From positions 1 through 48,583 of the forward strand of contig NZ_RCNR01000034.1 of the NCBI RefSeq assembly GCF_009725985.1: 48,583 nucleotides of DNA, written 5' to 3'. This DNA comes from Zobellia amurskyensis (GTDB lineage: Bacteria > Bacteroidota > Bacteroidia > Flavobacteriales > Flavobacteriaceae). Every line of letters begins with the position of its first letter. The first letter of the stretch is position 1. The notes below the pieces were generated by a model. The model saw only the letters and a program-made list of their open reading frames with translations. It ran no database searches and was not told where the DNA came from. Positions 37,114 to 45,990 of the stretch are shown piece after piece. The position numbers were made by a program, and so were the translations under genes.

Positions 37114-38574
37114 ATGAATCTTACTATTGAAAATATTGTTTTAATTGGCTCCGTATTACTGTTTATCAGCATTGTTGTTGGTAAAACATCCTATAAATTT
37201 GGCGTTCCCACGCTATTACTTTTCTTAGGTATCGGCATGTTGGCCGGATCGGAAGGTGTTGGTGGAATTGTTTTTGACGACCCCAAAATAGCCCAGTTTA
37301 TTGGGGTGGTATCACTTAACTTTATTTTGTTCGCTGGTGGACTGGATACGAGCTGGCCCGCTGTAAAACCTATTCTTAAAGAAGGTATTCTACTTTCTAC
37401 ATTGGGCGTATTGCTTACTGCTGTTTCATTGGGTGTGTTTGTTCACTTTGTTACTGATTTTACCATTTATGAAAGTTTATTGTTAGGCTCCATCGTTTCT
37501 TCTACCGATGCTGCAGCGGTCTTTTCCATTTTAAGAGGTAAGAGTCTTGCGTTGAAAACAAACCTTAGGCCAACCTTAGAGTTAGAAAGTGGTAGTAATG
37601 ACCCTATGGCTTACGTGCTTACCATTGCCTTTCTTTCTTTGGTAGTGAACAAAGACCAAAGCTTAATGTCTATCATTCCCCTGTTTCTGCAGCAAATGAT
37701 TTTAGGTGGAGCTGCCGGTTTTGGATTTGGAAAGCTAAGTAAACTTGTCATCAACAAAATAAAACTAGATTTTGAAGGCCTGTACCCCGTATTGGTCATT
37801 ACTTTAATGTTCATCACCTTTTCCGCAACTGATTTTATTGGTGGTAACGGGTTCTTGGCCATTTATATTTGTGCCGTTTATTTAGGAAATCAAGATCTTA
37901 TTCATAAAAAAACCATCTTCCGTATGTTTGATGGTTTAGCTTGGTTGATGCAAATTGTACTCTTCCTAACACTCGGGCTTTTAGTTTTCCCTAGTCACGT
38001 TGTACCGTACATAGGCATTGGCCTAACTATCTCCTTGTTCTTGATTTTTGTAGCCCGTCCTATAGGTGTATTCATCAGTTTAATGTTTATTAAGATGAAA
38101 CTGCGTAGGCGTTTCTATATTTCCTGGGTAGGCCTGCGTGGCGCCGTACCCATTGTATTTGCAACCTACCCCCTATTAGCAGGAATTGACAAAGCACATG
38201 TTATTTTCAATATTGTTTTCTTTATTTCGGTTACCTCCGTACTCATACAGGGTACTACATTAGCTTTAGTTGCCAAATGGCTGCATGTTGGCCTACCTGA
38301 AAAAGCTAAGCGTATATATGAAAAGGAAAAATTCCTTGCGGAAATCCCCAAGGCGGTTATGAAAGAAATTGTTATAACGCCCCAATGTTTTGCGGTAGGT
38401 AAAAAAATAGTGGATTTAAGTTTTCCCCAAAATGCCATTATAGCCATGATCAAAAGAGAGGACGTCTATATTACCCCCAATGGATCAACGGTTATTAAAG
38501 ATGGTGATACCATGGTAGTACTCTCCGATAACATGGAAGGCTTGGACAAAGTACAAGAATGTTTAAATCAATAA
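37114..38574 (+). CDS. Potassium/proton antiporter (CPA1, NhaP2/CvrA type)
   Basis: A 486-residue cation/proton exchanger. About 12-13 membrane helices span residues 5-385, with SSTDAAAVFSILRG and LELESGSNDPMAYVLTIAF, the conserved ion-binding Asp/Asn-Asp region of CPA1 proteins. A cytosolic RCK_C/TrkA_C domain follows (about 405-486; FAVGKKIVDLSFPQNAIIAMIKRED). This arrangement matches the K+/H+ antiporters NhaP2/CvrA, which protect against potassium and cell-volume stress. The start at 37114 matches the first hydrophobic helix; an upstream TTG frame would run over the leader hairpin. Confidence 0.9.
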   Translation: MNLTIENIVLIGSVLLFISIVVGKTSYKFGVPTLLLFLGIGMLAGSEGVGGIVFDDPKIAQFIGVVSLNFILFAGGLDTSWPAVKPILKEGILLSTLGVLLTAVSLGVFVHFVTDFTIYESLLLGSIVSSTDAAAVFSILRGKSLALKTNLRPTLELESGSNDPMAYVLTIAFLSLVVNKDQSLMSIIPLFLQQMILGGAAGFGFGKLSKLVINKIKLDFEGLYPVLVITLMFITFSATDFIGGNGFLAIYICAVYLGNQDLIHKKTIFRMFDGLAWLMQIVLFLTLGLLVFPSHVVPYIGIGLTISLFLIFVARPIGVFISLMFIKMKLRRRFYISWVGLRGAVPIVFATYPLLAGIDKAHVIFNIVFFISVTSVLIQGTTLALVAKWLHVGLPEKAKRIYEKEKFLAEIPKAVMKEIVITPQCFAVGKKIVDLSFPQNAIIAMIKREDVYITPNGSTVIKDGDTMVVLSDNMEGLDKVQECLNQ

Positions 38575-38607
38575 CATTTTTTTAGCATTTACAAATCAAT
38601 ATAATTC

Positions 38608-38615
38608 TACCTTTG
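38608..38615 (+). promoter_or_regulatory. -7 element immediately before a small exported protein gene
   Basis: TACCTTTG, perfect TAnnTTTG, five bases before the ATG at 38621; consistent with a leaderless mRNA. Confidence 0.45.
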
Positions 38616-38620
38616 TGCTG

Positions 38621-38986
38621 ATGAAATCGGTTAAACAACTATTTGGTTTGTTCATGCTCACGGCAATTTATTGCTGTGCCATTGGCATGGGGCTAAATAC
38701 GGACCGCACTTTTACATCCGAAAGTTCTGACCATTCACAAAAAGAATCGGTTTCTGCTGTTAACGCTAAACTCTATTGTCATACATCAGAGACTGAAACA
38801 ATAGTAGACGCTCCATCTAACAGTACCCCTAATCAGTTAGAAAGCTCTAACGACCTTTGGGGAACACAGAAAATCAGCGAAAGTATCTTTGAAAGTAAGC
38901 TGATACAATACACCCGTTTTTCGCAAAATCTTCTTATTTCCAGTCGGAAAACAGATATTATATTTCCTTTCCATTACTTCTGGTAA
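38621..38986 (+). CDS. Small exported protein, unknown function
   Basis: A 121-residue protein with an N-terminal hydrophobic segment (about 7-24, FGLFMLTAIYCCAIGMG) that could be a signal peptide or anchor. It is followed by a polar Ser/Glu/Asn-rich stretch and a C-terminus ending in IIFPFHYFW. Small proteins with an aromatic FHYFW-like end occur in other Flavobacteria, to my recollection, but carry no family name I can give. No catalytic residues are apparent. The start at 38621 is the first ATG, five bases after a perfect -7 element. It lies 46 bases after the antiporter gene. Confidence 0.6.
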   Translation: MKSVKQLFGLFMLTAIYCCAIGMGLNTDRTFTSESSDHSQKESVSAVNAKLYCHTSETETIVDAPSNSTPNQLESSNDLWGTQKISESIFESKLIQYTRFSQNLLISSRKTDIIFPFHYFW

Positions 38987-39086
38987 ATCTATTTTTTAAG
39001 TAAACGTCGCCATTTCTCGCATTTGGCAATTTCGCACGGACTTGCATTTCGCATAGTCCCACTTATCAATTTTAAAACTTAAAAAA

Positions 39087-39572
39087 ATGAATTTAGATTT
39101 AGGAACAACCCTTATTGGGACCATATCAGCAGTAATTTGTGCAGCCCCTTTTGTATTGGTTACTAGAAGTGTAAAGAAAAAGGAAAAAGCAATGCTCCGT
39201 TCTTTGAACGATTTTGCAGATCAAGACAACTGTAAAATACATGAACATGAATATGTAGGCGATTTTATTATAGGAATGGACACCACTAAAAACGTTGTTT
39301 TTTTTTATAGGAAAGAGAAAGACTCTTCGGAAAAATTATCAGTGGACCTGAAGGATGTAAAGAACTGTCACGTCTCTAAAATAGGGAAATCGGTAAGGCA
39401 TAACGGAAAAGTAGAACAGACTATTGAACGAATAGAACTTGTTTTCACAACTAGTCCAACTGCAAGTCGTGATGTGGTTTTTGAGTTGTTCAACACCCAG
39501 AACAACCTACAACTTAACGGAGAACTACAAACCGCCGAAAAATGGGCTCAAAAGGTCAATACTATCGTATAA
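39087..39572 (+). CDS. Small membrane-anchored protein, unknown function
   Basis: A 161-residue protein with one N-terminal membrane helix (about 8-26, TLIGTISAVICAAPFVLVT) followed by a basic KKKEKAM stop-transfer and a soluble domain of mixed strands and helices facing the cytoplasm. The segment NVVFFYRKEKDSSEKLSVDLKDVKNCHV is reminiscent of PH-like domains seen in small bacterial membrane proteins, but this is a guess. Function unknown. It ends at a strong hairpin (39601). Confidence 0.65.
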   Translation: MNLDLGTTLIGTISAVICAAPFVLVTRSVKKKEKAMLRSLNDFADQDNCKIHEHEYVGDFIIGMDTTKNVVFFYRKEKDSSEKLSVDLKDVKNCHVSKIGKSVRHNGKVEQTIERIELVFTTSPTASRDVVFELFNTQNNLQLNGELQTAEKWAQKVNTIV

Positions 39573-39600
39573 TTTACGGTAAGACATCAAATAAAAACTA

Positions 39601-39629
39601 CCCACAGTGTGCTGTGGGATTTTTTATTT
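39601..39629 (+). terminator. Terminator
   Basis: Perfect stem CCCACAG/CTGTGGG with TGTG loop, followed by ATTTTTTATTTTT, 29 bases after the preceding stop. Confidence 0.92.
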
Positions 39630-39642
39630 TTCAAACATATCT

Positions 39643-40641
39643 TTATTTCAGAGAAACGCTGAATATATAATCATCTGCAGTTAAATACAGTATTTTTTCA
39701 TCCTTCCCAAAAGCACAGTTAGCAGTCTTTTCTCCCGTATGAATTCTAGCTATAGGTTTTCCCGCATCATTAAAAAGCCAAACCCCACCAGGACCTGTAG
39801 CAAATAAATATCCTTTGCTATGCATTTTCATGCCATCAGGTAAGCCTTGCTGTCCTTCTTGACCCACCAATTTTGTAACATCATAAAACAGTTTTTTATT
39901 ATCGACCTTACCGGGCGCAAAAATATCATATTGGTACCATACCGCATGCTCAGGATTGGAAACTGCCACGTAAAGTTTAGATCCGTCATTATTCGCTGCA
40001 ATACCATTGGGTCTGGATAGCTTATCAACCAAAACAATTTCACCCGATGTATTCAAACAATATACTCCTTGGTAGTCCAATTCTTTTTGCGGATCATCCA
40101 TTTGTTTGGGCAGTCCGTATGGTGGATCAGTGAAATAGAGATTTCCCTCGGCATCAAATACCCCATCATTTGGACTATTAAACCGTTTGCCTTCAAAAGA
40201 ATCTGCAAGTGCTTCATACTCCGCTTTTGGTGCACTTAATGCGCTTTTCATTTTTGCCACACGACGTTCACCATGTTGCATTAAAACCAACTCCCCATCA
40301 GGACTTAAAAGTAATCCGTTAGAACCAGGTTCTGCCCCGTAATCACTTTCACCCAAATAACCTGAAGGCTTTAAATATTTACTCGTTTTACCTGAAGCAT
40401 CCAACTTGAAAACCGTGTTATTGGGAATGTCCGAAAACAAAAGGTAATCGCCATCTGCAATCCACAAGGGTCCTTCCGTCCAGGTAAATCCGCTTCCTAG
40501 CACTGTTATTTGGGCATCACTATCAATGAGCTGCAATGCCTCATCATCAAGAATTTCTACTGAAAAGGCATGCTTTTTTTCTTGTGATAGAATCGTAGCA
40601 TGAAACCCGAATACCAATGCGAGCACAAAAAATCTATTCAT
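39643..40641 (-). CDS. Exported SMP-30/gluconolactonase family lactonase
   Basis: A 332-residue six-bladed propeller lactonase with a signal peptide (MNRFFVLALVFGFHATILSQ). Metal and active-site segments are in the usual places: TWTEGPLW with its Glu, FNSPNDGVFDAEGNLYFTDPPYG, LSRPNGIAANNDGSKLYVAVS and LPDGMKMHSKGYL. Export places lactone hydrolysis in the periplasm. It is downstream of a GntP-type aldonate permease and dgoD on the same strand, so its likely substrate is a sugar lactone such as galactono- or gluconolactone. The ATG at 40641 is used because it starts the signal peptide; a longer frame runs into the permease gene. Confidence 0.88.
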   Translation of the reverse strand: MNRFFVLALVFGFHATILSQEKKHAFSVEILDDEALQLIDSDAQITVLGSGFTWTEGPLWIADGDYLLFSDIPNNTVFKLDASGKTSKYLKPSGYLGESDYGAEPGSNGLLLSPDGELVLMQHGERRVAKMKSALSAPKAEYEALADSFEGKRFNSPNDGVFDAEGNLYFTDPPYGLPKQMDDPQKELDYQGVYCLNTSGEIVLVDKLSRPNGIAANNDGSKLYVAVSNPEHAVWYQYDIFAPGKVDNKKLFYDVTKLVGQEGQQGLPDGMKMHSKGYLFATGPGGVWLFNDAGKPIARIHTGEKTANCAFGKDEKILYLTADDYIFSVSLK

Positions 40642-40676
40642 AGTTGTTTTGTTTAAAGTGGAATACCGATCTCTTA

Positions 40677-41999
40677 TCAACCCATTATTTTTGAAATACA
40701 AAATATCAAAGTCATTGCAGACGTACCCAATATTAGCGTACCTACAGTCTGTATCTGGTTTCCTTGCTTCACGTCCATTCCCGTTAATTGCGTGAATACC
40801 CAAAAGAAACTATCATTGGCATGCGAGACCACGGTAGAACCTGCACCAATAGCCAAAACGGTCATAGTCTTCATAAAAGTTTCATCCAAGCCCAAGGCTG
40901 GCATCATAGGAGCCACAATAGAAGCGGTCGTTATCAATGCAACCGTGGAAGAACCTTGAGTGGTCTTTAAACAAGCTGCCAATAAAAAAGGAAAAAATAA
41001 ACCGATGGACATGCCCGAAAAACTTTCCGTAATCAACTCTGCAAAACCTGAATTTTGAAGCATTGCCCCAAAAATGCCTCCTGCTCCTGTAATTAAGATA
41101 ATAGGCGCGGCAATACGTAACGAATCTCCCAGCCAACCCGTTGCAGAGTATACATGCTGATCTAATTTCTCAGGAAGGAGTAAAGATAAAATAACACCTA
41201 TTAGAAGCGCTATTACCGGTGTTCCAAAGAAAGCTATGACCGGGTACGCAGCAGAGCCTGTCATATCCAGTTCTGGATAATCAAAAACGGATTTTAAAAC
41301 AATTAGAATAATAGGTACTATGATACACAATAACGAAAGTGACAATTTTGGTCTATGCACCACATCTGGGGCAACTTCCATACGAATAGGAACATTTACC
41401 TTAGAAGCAATTTTGGTGGCGAAAAAATAACAGCTTATCAATGACAATGAACTAACAATCAATCCCCATAAAATAACACTACCCAATTCTGCATTTAAAA
41501 TACCGGCCGCGGCAATTGGCCCAGGTGTTGGTGGAACCATTACATGTGTTGCCGTAAGTCCTAATGCTAAAGCCGCCGTTGTACCGGCATAGGCAACCTT
41601 TGCCTTTTCCGAAAGTGCCTTGTTGAGCGAATTCATTATAATAAAAGCACTATCGGCAAAAACGGGAATAGAAAGAAGGTATCCCGTTAACATCATGGCC
41701 AGGTGAATGGATTTCTCACCAATAAGTTGAATCATACGAGTAGCAATAACCATTGCTCCTCCAGATTTTTCAAGCACGGTACCAATAGCTACACCAAAGA
41801 AAATAATGAGACCAATTTTACCCATTATACTGCCAAAACCATTATTAACGGAGTCTATAATAGCCGTTACACTCATTCCAGTTATAAACCCATAGCCAAT
41901 AGCAGCCAATAATAACACGAAAAACGGATGAATTTTCCAGCGAACAATACCCAGGATAATAAATGCAAGGGCACAGACTAAAGCAATAATGTAAAGCAT
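40677..41999 (-). CDS. GntP family aldonate:H+ symporter
   Basis: A 440-residue inner-membrane permease with about 12 to 14 helices. Family segments include SVNNGFGSIMGKIGLIIFFG near residue 50, ATHVMVPPTPGPIAAAGIL (about 150-168), ITGAGGIFGAMLQNSGF (about 300-316), and GAGSTVVSHANDSFFWVFTQL (about 390). GntP transporters take up gluconate and related aldonates. Position between dgoD and an exported lactonase points to galactonate or a similar sugar acid. It follows dgoD with a 70-base gap and precedes the lactonase by 35 bases. Confidence 0.92.
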   Translation of the reverse strand: MLYIIALVCALAFIILGIVRWKIHPFFVLLLAAIGYGFITGMSVTAIIDSVNNGFGSIMGKIGLIIFFGVAIGTVLEKSGGAMVIATRMIQLIGEKSIHLAMMLTGYLLSIPVFADSAFIIMNSLNKALSEKAKVAYAGTTAALALGLTATHVMVPPTPGPIAAAGILNAELGSVILWGLIVSSLSLISCYFFATKIASKVNVPIRMEVAPDVVHRPKLSLSLLCIIVPIILIVLKSVFDYPELDMTGSAAYPVIAFFGTPVIALLIGVILSLLLPEKLDQHVYSATGWLGDSLRIAAPIILITGAGGIFGAMLQNSGFAELITESFSGMSIGLFFPFLLAACLKTTQGSSTVALITTASIVAPMMPALGLDETFMKTMTVLAIGAGSTVVSHANDSFFWVFTQLTGMDVKQGNQIQTVGTLILGTSAMTLIFCISKIMG

Positions 42000-42069
42000 A
42001 ATTGGTTGGTTAAATTTCTCTGAAATTAAGAAGTAAATCGTTCAAAAACTGTTATTTAGACAGATTTTT

Positions 42070-43227
42070 TTACCACTCCGCAAAACTACCATCCTCATTT
42101 CTCCAAACGGGATTTGCCCAATTATGACCAATCTTCTGGCCCTCTCTCAACTTTTCTTCATTGATTTCCACTCCAAGACCTGGTTTCTTAAGAAGCTCTA
42201 TATAACCATCCTTAACATCAAAAATTTCAGGATTATCCATATAATCCAATAGATCAAAACCTTTGTTATAATGTATACCCAAACTACTTTCTTGAATTAC
42301 GGCATTGATGGAATTAAAATCTACATGAAGGCATGAAGCAAGGGCTACCGGACCCAATGGGCAATGCGGAGCCAATGCTACATCATAGGCTTCTGCCATT
42401 GCAGCAATTCTACGTACTTCGCTAATTCCCCCAGCGTGACTCAAATCTGGCTGGATAATATCTACTGTACCGCTATGTAAAAGTTCTTTAAAATCCCAAC
42501 GAGAGAACATACGCTCTCCTGTTGCAATAGGAATACTGGTATATGGATAAATATGATCAAAGGCCTCTTTGTTCTCACTCAACACTGGCTCTTCAATAAA
42601 CATAGGATTGTATGGTGCCAACTCGTCAATTAACCGTTTGACCATGCCCTTATGAATCCTTCCGTGAAAATCCAGTCCTATGTCTAATGTGTCTCCAAAC
42701 TCTTCTCTGAGTAACCGAATGTTATCGGCAACGGTTTTTATTTTCTGTAAGGAATCAATCCAGGCAAAAGCACCTGTAGCATTCATTTTTACAGCCTTGT
42801 AACCTTGTTCTACTTTCTCACGAGCTTGTTCAAGAACAACTTCCGGGTGGTCTCCACCGATCCAGCAGTACATTTTCATTTTCTTACGCACAGCGCCGCC
42901 TAAAAGGTCATAAACCGGTACACCAAGATGTTTTCCTTTAATATCCCAAAGGGCTTGATCTATTCCCGAAATGGCACTCATAAGAATTGGGCCTCCTCGG
43001 TAAAAACCACCTCCGTATAAGGTTTGCCAGATATCTTCAATATCATTGGCCGAGCGACCTATCAGGTATTGCGAGAGCTCGTGAACGCAAGCTTCAACAG
43101 TAGCTGCTTTACCTTCTACAACAGGCTCTCCCCAACCTATGATTCCGCTTTTTGTTGTTATTTTTAGAAAAAGCCAACGAGGTGGCACTTTAAAAAGTTC
43201 TATTTTTTCAATTCGTAAGTCATCCAT
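42070..43227 (-). CDS. dgoD: D-galactonate dehydratase
   Basis: Dehydrates D-galactonate to 2-dehydro-3-deoxy-D-galactonate. The 385-residue enolase-superfamily protein is closely similar to E. coli DgoD along its whole length, as recalled. Shared marks are PPRWLFLKI at the start, GFYRGGPILMSAISGIDQALWDIKGK, Asp186 and His188 in GLDFHGRIH, Glu212 in FIEEPV, Glu238 in GERMFSRWDF, His288 in APHCPLGP, and the C-terminal WRNEDGSFAEW. It is the first gene of a cluster with a GntP permease and lactonase. The kinase and aldolase that would complete the DeLey-Doudoroff route are not in the window. Confidence 0.94.
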   Translation of the reverse strand: MDDLRIEKIELFKVPPRWLFLKITTKSGIIGWGEPVVEGKAATVEACVHELSQYLIGRSANDIEDIWQTLYGGGFYRGGPILMSAISGIDQALWDIKGKHLGVPVYDLLGGAVRKKMKMYCWIGGDHPEVVLEQAREKVEQGYKAVKMNATGAFAWIDSLQKIKTVADNIRLLREEFGDTLDIGLDFHGRIHKGMVKRLIDELAPYNPMFIEEPVLSENKEAFDHIYPYTSIPIATGERMFSRWDFKELLHSGTVDIIQPDLSHAGGISEVRRIAAMAEAYDVALAPHCPLGPVALASCLHVDFNSINAVIQESSLGIHYNKGFDLLDYMDNPEIFDVKDGYIELLKKPGLGVEINEEKLREGQKIGHNWANPVWRNEDGSFAEW

Positions 43228-43248
43228 ACTTCACTAAAATTCTTAAGG

Positions 43249-43260
43249 TTGATTAATCAA
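43249..43260. promoter_or_regulatory. Palindromic operator candidate upstream of dgoD
   Basis: TTGATTAATCAA, a perfect 12-base palindrome 22 bases before the dgoD start. On the minus strand it overlaps a near -7 element TGAATTTG (43257-43264), which would place a bound repressor over the transcription start. Confidence 0.5.
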
Positions 43261-43371
43261 ATTCAATTGACAGACCTACTGCCAAAATTGATTTCCCCTA
43301 AAGTAGTGAATAATTTTGAAGTGTAATTAATACGTTTAAAATAACACTAACACATAACTTCTTGACACAAA

Positions 43372-43399
43372 AAAACCTGTCCAATACTGAACAGGTTTC
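43372..43399 (-). terminator. Terminator of rimO
   Basis: Stem AACCTGT/ACAGGTT extended by A/T pairs, with a ten-base loop. On the minus strand it is followed by a T-rich run; it lies 40 bases after the rimO stop. Confidence 0.85.
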
Positions 43400-43438
43400 A
43401 ATTTTTAAAGATAGCCCTCTTAAAAAGCGATTATACCA

Positions 43439-44740
43439 TTAAGCAGGTTCGCCGTACAAATCAAAATCGGCAGCTTCCGTAATTTTTATATTTACAAATT
43501 CCCCTTGTTTCAAATAAAACTGGGCCGCATCTATCAGCACTTCATTATCAACATCGGGCGAATCAAATTCCGTACGACCAACAAAATATTGTCCCTCTTT
43601 CCGGTCTATGATACAACGGAAGGTCTCCCCTATTTTCTGTTGATTCAATTCCCATGAAATTTGGGACTGCAACTCCATAATCTCGTTAGCCCTTTCTTGC
43701 TTAACCTCCTCAGGAACATTGTCTTCTAATGTATATGCATGAGTATTCTCCTCATGGCTATAGGTAAAGCAACCTAAGCGTTCAAAACGCATATCGGCAA
43801 CCCAATTTTTTAAAGTCTGAAAATCTTCTTCTGTTTCCCCAGGGTAACCGACTATCAATGTAGTACGAATGGTCATTTCAGGTACGGCCGTCCTAAATTC
43901 TTTCAACAATTTTGTTGTTTTGGCCTGTGTAGTACCACGACGCATACTTTTTAATATGGAGTCTGAAATATGTTGTAACGGTATATCTAAATAATTACAG
44001 ATTTTAGGCTCCTGCTTCATCACATCAAGCACATCCAATGGAAAACCTGTTGGGAAAGCATAATGTAATCTAATCCACTCTATACCTTCTACCTTCACCA
44101 AAGCTTGCAATAACTCTGCTAAATTTCTCTTTTTATAGAGATCAAGACCATAATATGTCAAATCTTGAGCAATAAGTATCAGTTCCTTAACACCTTTTGC
44201 CGCAAGCTTTTCCGCCTCGGTCACCAAATCTTCAATAGGTGTACTGCGGTGCTTGCCTCTCATAATAGGAATAGCACAGAATGAACAAGGTCTATCACAA
44301 CCTTCCGCAATCTTTAAATAGGCGTAGTTTTTTGGCGTGGTCGTTAAACGTTCTCCAATAAGCTCATGCTTATAATCCGCACCAAGGGCTTTCAATAAGT
44401 TCGGTAATTCACTTGTACCAAAATACTCGTCCACGTTTGGAATTTCCTTCTGTAGATCTGGCTTATAACGCTCACTAAGACATCCGGTTACAAATACCTT
44501 ATCTACTTGTCCGGCCTCCTTTTTTTGAACATATTCTAAAATAGTATTGACACTTTCTTCTTTTGCGTTCGCGATAAATCCGCAGGTATTGATTACCACA
44601 ACATTACCCTCTTCTTCATGTACCACTTCTTTGTCGTTGGCACGCAATTGCCCCATGAGCACTTCGGAATCATACACGTTTTTCGAGCATCCCAAAGTAA
44701 CTACATTGATTTTATTCTGCTTCTGCGATTTTGTTCTCAT
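43439..44740 (-). CDS. rimO: Ribosomal protein S12 methylthiotransferase RimO
   Basis: Radical SAM enzyme that methylthiolates Asp88 of ribosomal protein S12. The 433-residue protein has the UPF0004 domain with cluster cysteines Cys18, Cys53 and Cys87. The radical SAM motif CxxxCxxC is at Cys148, Cys152 and Cys155 (EGCDRPCSFCAIP), and a C-terminal TRAM domain spans about 365-433. The sequence order matches RimO rather than MiaB (LGCSKN, PTGFPLDVLDVM). The start at MRTKSQK (44740) is used; an upstream in-frame start would add ten unlikely residues. Confidence 0.95.
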   Translation of the reverse strand: MRTKSQKQNKINVVTLGCSKNVYDSEVLMGQLRANDKEVVHEEEGNVVVINTCGFIANAKEESVNTILEYVQKKEAGQVDKVFVTGCLSERYKPDLQKEIPNVDEYFGTSELPNLLKALGADYKHELIGERLTTTPKNYAYLKIAEGCDRPCSFCAIPIMRGKHRSTPIEDLVTEAEKLAAKGVKELILIAQDLTYYGLDLYKKRNLAELLQALVKVEGIEWIRLHYAFPTGFPLDVLDVMKQEPKICNYLDIPLQHISDSILKSMRRGTTQAKTTKLLKEFRTAVPEMTIRTTLIVGYPGETEEDFQTLKNWVADMRFERLGCFTYSHEENTHAYTLEDNVPEEVKQERANEIMELQSQISWELNQQKIGETFRCIIDRKEGQYFVGRTEFDSPDVDNEVLIDAAQFYLKQGEFVNIKITEAADFDLYGEPA

Positions 44741-44860
44741 AACTAGAAATTGAGCGCAAAAATACAACAAGATGAACGAACAGCTTCCTTTTGGTACGAT
44801 TTCTTGTTGAAATGCGTTAAACTTTCATAAACGGTTGATGTCCAACATAAAACTAGAGTC

Positions 44861-45961
44861 ATGAAATATATCCACTCCTTTATACTCTGCTTCATTTTAA
44901 TAGCTCTTACTGGTTGTTCTAAAGATAAAACCGAAGTTGATCCCGATGAAAAAAACCAACCGATGGAAATGTACTTTCCAGAAGTTGGAAGTTTGTCATG
45001 GGAAACAATTACACCCGAACAACTGAATTGGGATGAAGCCAATCTACCAGATTTATATGATTATTTAGAGCGTAAAAACTCAAAAGGGTTCATTATTCTT
45101 AAAAACGGACGAATCGTAGTAGAAAAATATTTTAACGGTCATTCTGAAAATAACGATTGGCTTTGGTATTCTGCCGGAAAAACATTGGTATCCAGCACCG
45201 TTGGTATTGCTCAAGACGAAGGTTTTTTATCTATAAACGATAAATCCTCTGACTATTTGGGTGACAATTGGTCTTCATTAACTACCGAAAAGCAAGATTT
45301 AATAACAGTTAAAAATCATCTAAGCATGAACACCGGATTGCAGGATTATGTGGGACAAATTTTAAAATGGATTTGCACACAACCCTCCTGTTTTGATTAT
45401 GAAGCCGATGCTGGTGAGCGATGGGCATACCACCAAGGCGCTTTTACAATGTTAAAAGATGTTGTAACAAATGCCACAGCAACAGATTTTAAAGAGTATT
45501 TCAACACTAAAATCAGAGATAAAATAGGCATGGATGGTTCTTGGAGTGAAGAAACTTTGTTGACCCTATATAGTAGTAATACCCGAAGCATGGCACGTTG
45601 GGGGCTGTTAATTGAAAATGAAGGAGTTTGGGATACAGAAACCATTATCAGCAAGACATATATTAACCAAATGACCAACACCTCTCAGTCTATCAATAAA
45701 TCTTACGGCTATTTATGGTGGCTAAATGGCAAAGAGAGTTACATGAGTACTACCTCGCAAACAGTGGTATCAGGTTCGCTCGTACCCAACGCTCCAGCTG
45801 ATATGATTGCCGCATTAGGTGCAAACGACCAGAAAATATATGTTATTCCCAGTAGAGATTTAGTGGTAGTGCGTTGTGGTGATAGTGCGGGAGAAACCCA
45901 ATTGGGCCTCTCAAGTTTTGACAATGAATTGTGGGACAAAATAAGCGCTGTAATCAATTGA
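44861..45961 (+). CDS. Serine hydrolase lipoprotein (class C beta-lactamase fold)
   Basis: A 366-residue lipoprotein (lipobox LTGC, Cys19). It has the serine hydrolase SxxK motif at Ser104-Lys107 (WYSAGKTLVSS), a tyrosine motif in RWAYHQGAFTML (about residue 190), and a late GYLWWLNGKESYM segment typical of this penicillin-binding-protein-like fold. Substrate unknown: such proteins may be esterases, D-aminopeptidases or peptidoglycan hydrolases, and few are true beta-lactamases. It stands alone, divergent from rimO and converging on ftsY. Confidence 0.85.
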   Translation: MKYIHSFILCFILIALTGCSKDKTEVDPDEKNQPMEMYFPEVGSLSWETITPEQLNWDEANLPDLYDYLERKNSKGFIILKNGRIVVEKYFNGHSENNDWLWYSAGKTLVSSTVGIAQDEGFLSINDKSSDYLGDNWSSLTTEKQDLITVKNHLSMNTGLQDYVGQILKWICTQPSCFDYEADAGERWAYHQGAFTMLKDVVTNATATDFKEYFNTKIRDKIGMDGSWSEETLLTLYSSNTRSMARWGLLIENEGVWDTETIISKTYINQMTNTSQSINKSYGYLWWLNGKESYMSTTSQTVVSGSLVPNAPADMIAALGANDQKIYVIPSRDLVVVRCGDSAGETQLGLSSFDNELWDKISAVIN

Positions 45962-45990
45962 AATAACTACACCACCACTAACACATGGTA

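Noticed and set aside
40642-40803. N-terminal extension of the SMP-30 lactonase
   Set aside because: It overlaps the end of the permease gene and precedes a clean signal peptide that starts at 40641.
44861-45961. Antibiotic-resistance beta-lactamase
   Set aside because: The fold and SxxK motif are shared with many esterases and peptidases; nothing in the sequence points to beta-lactam hydrolysis.
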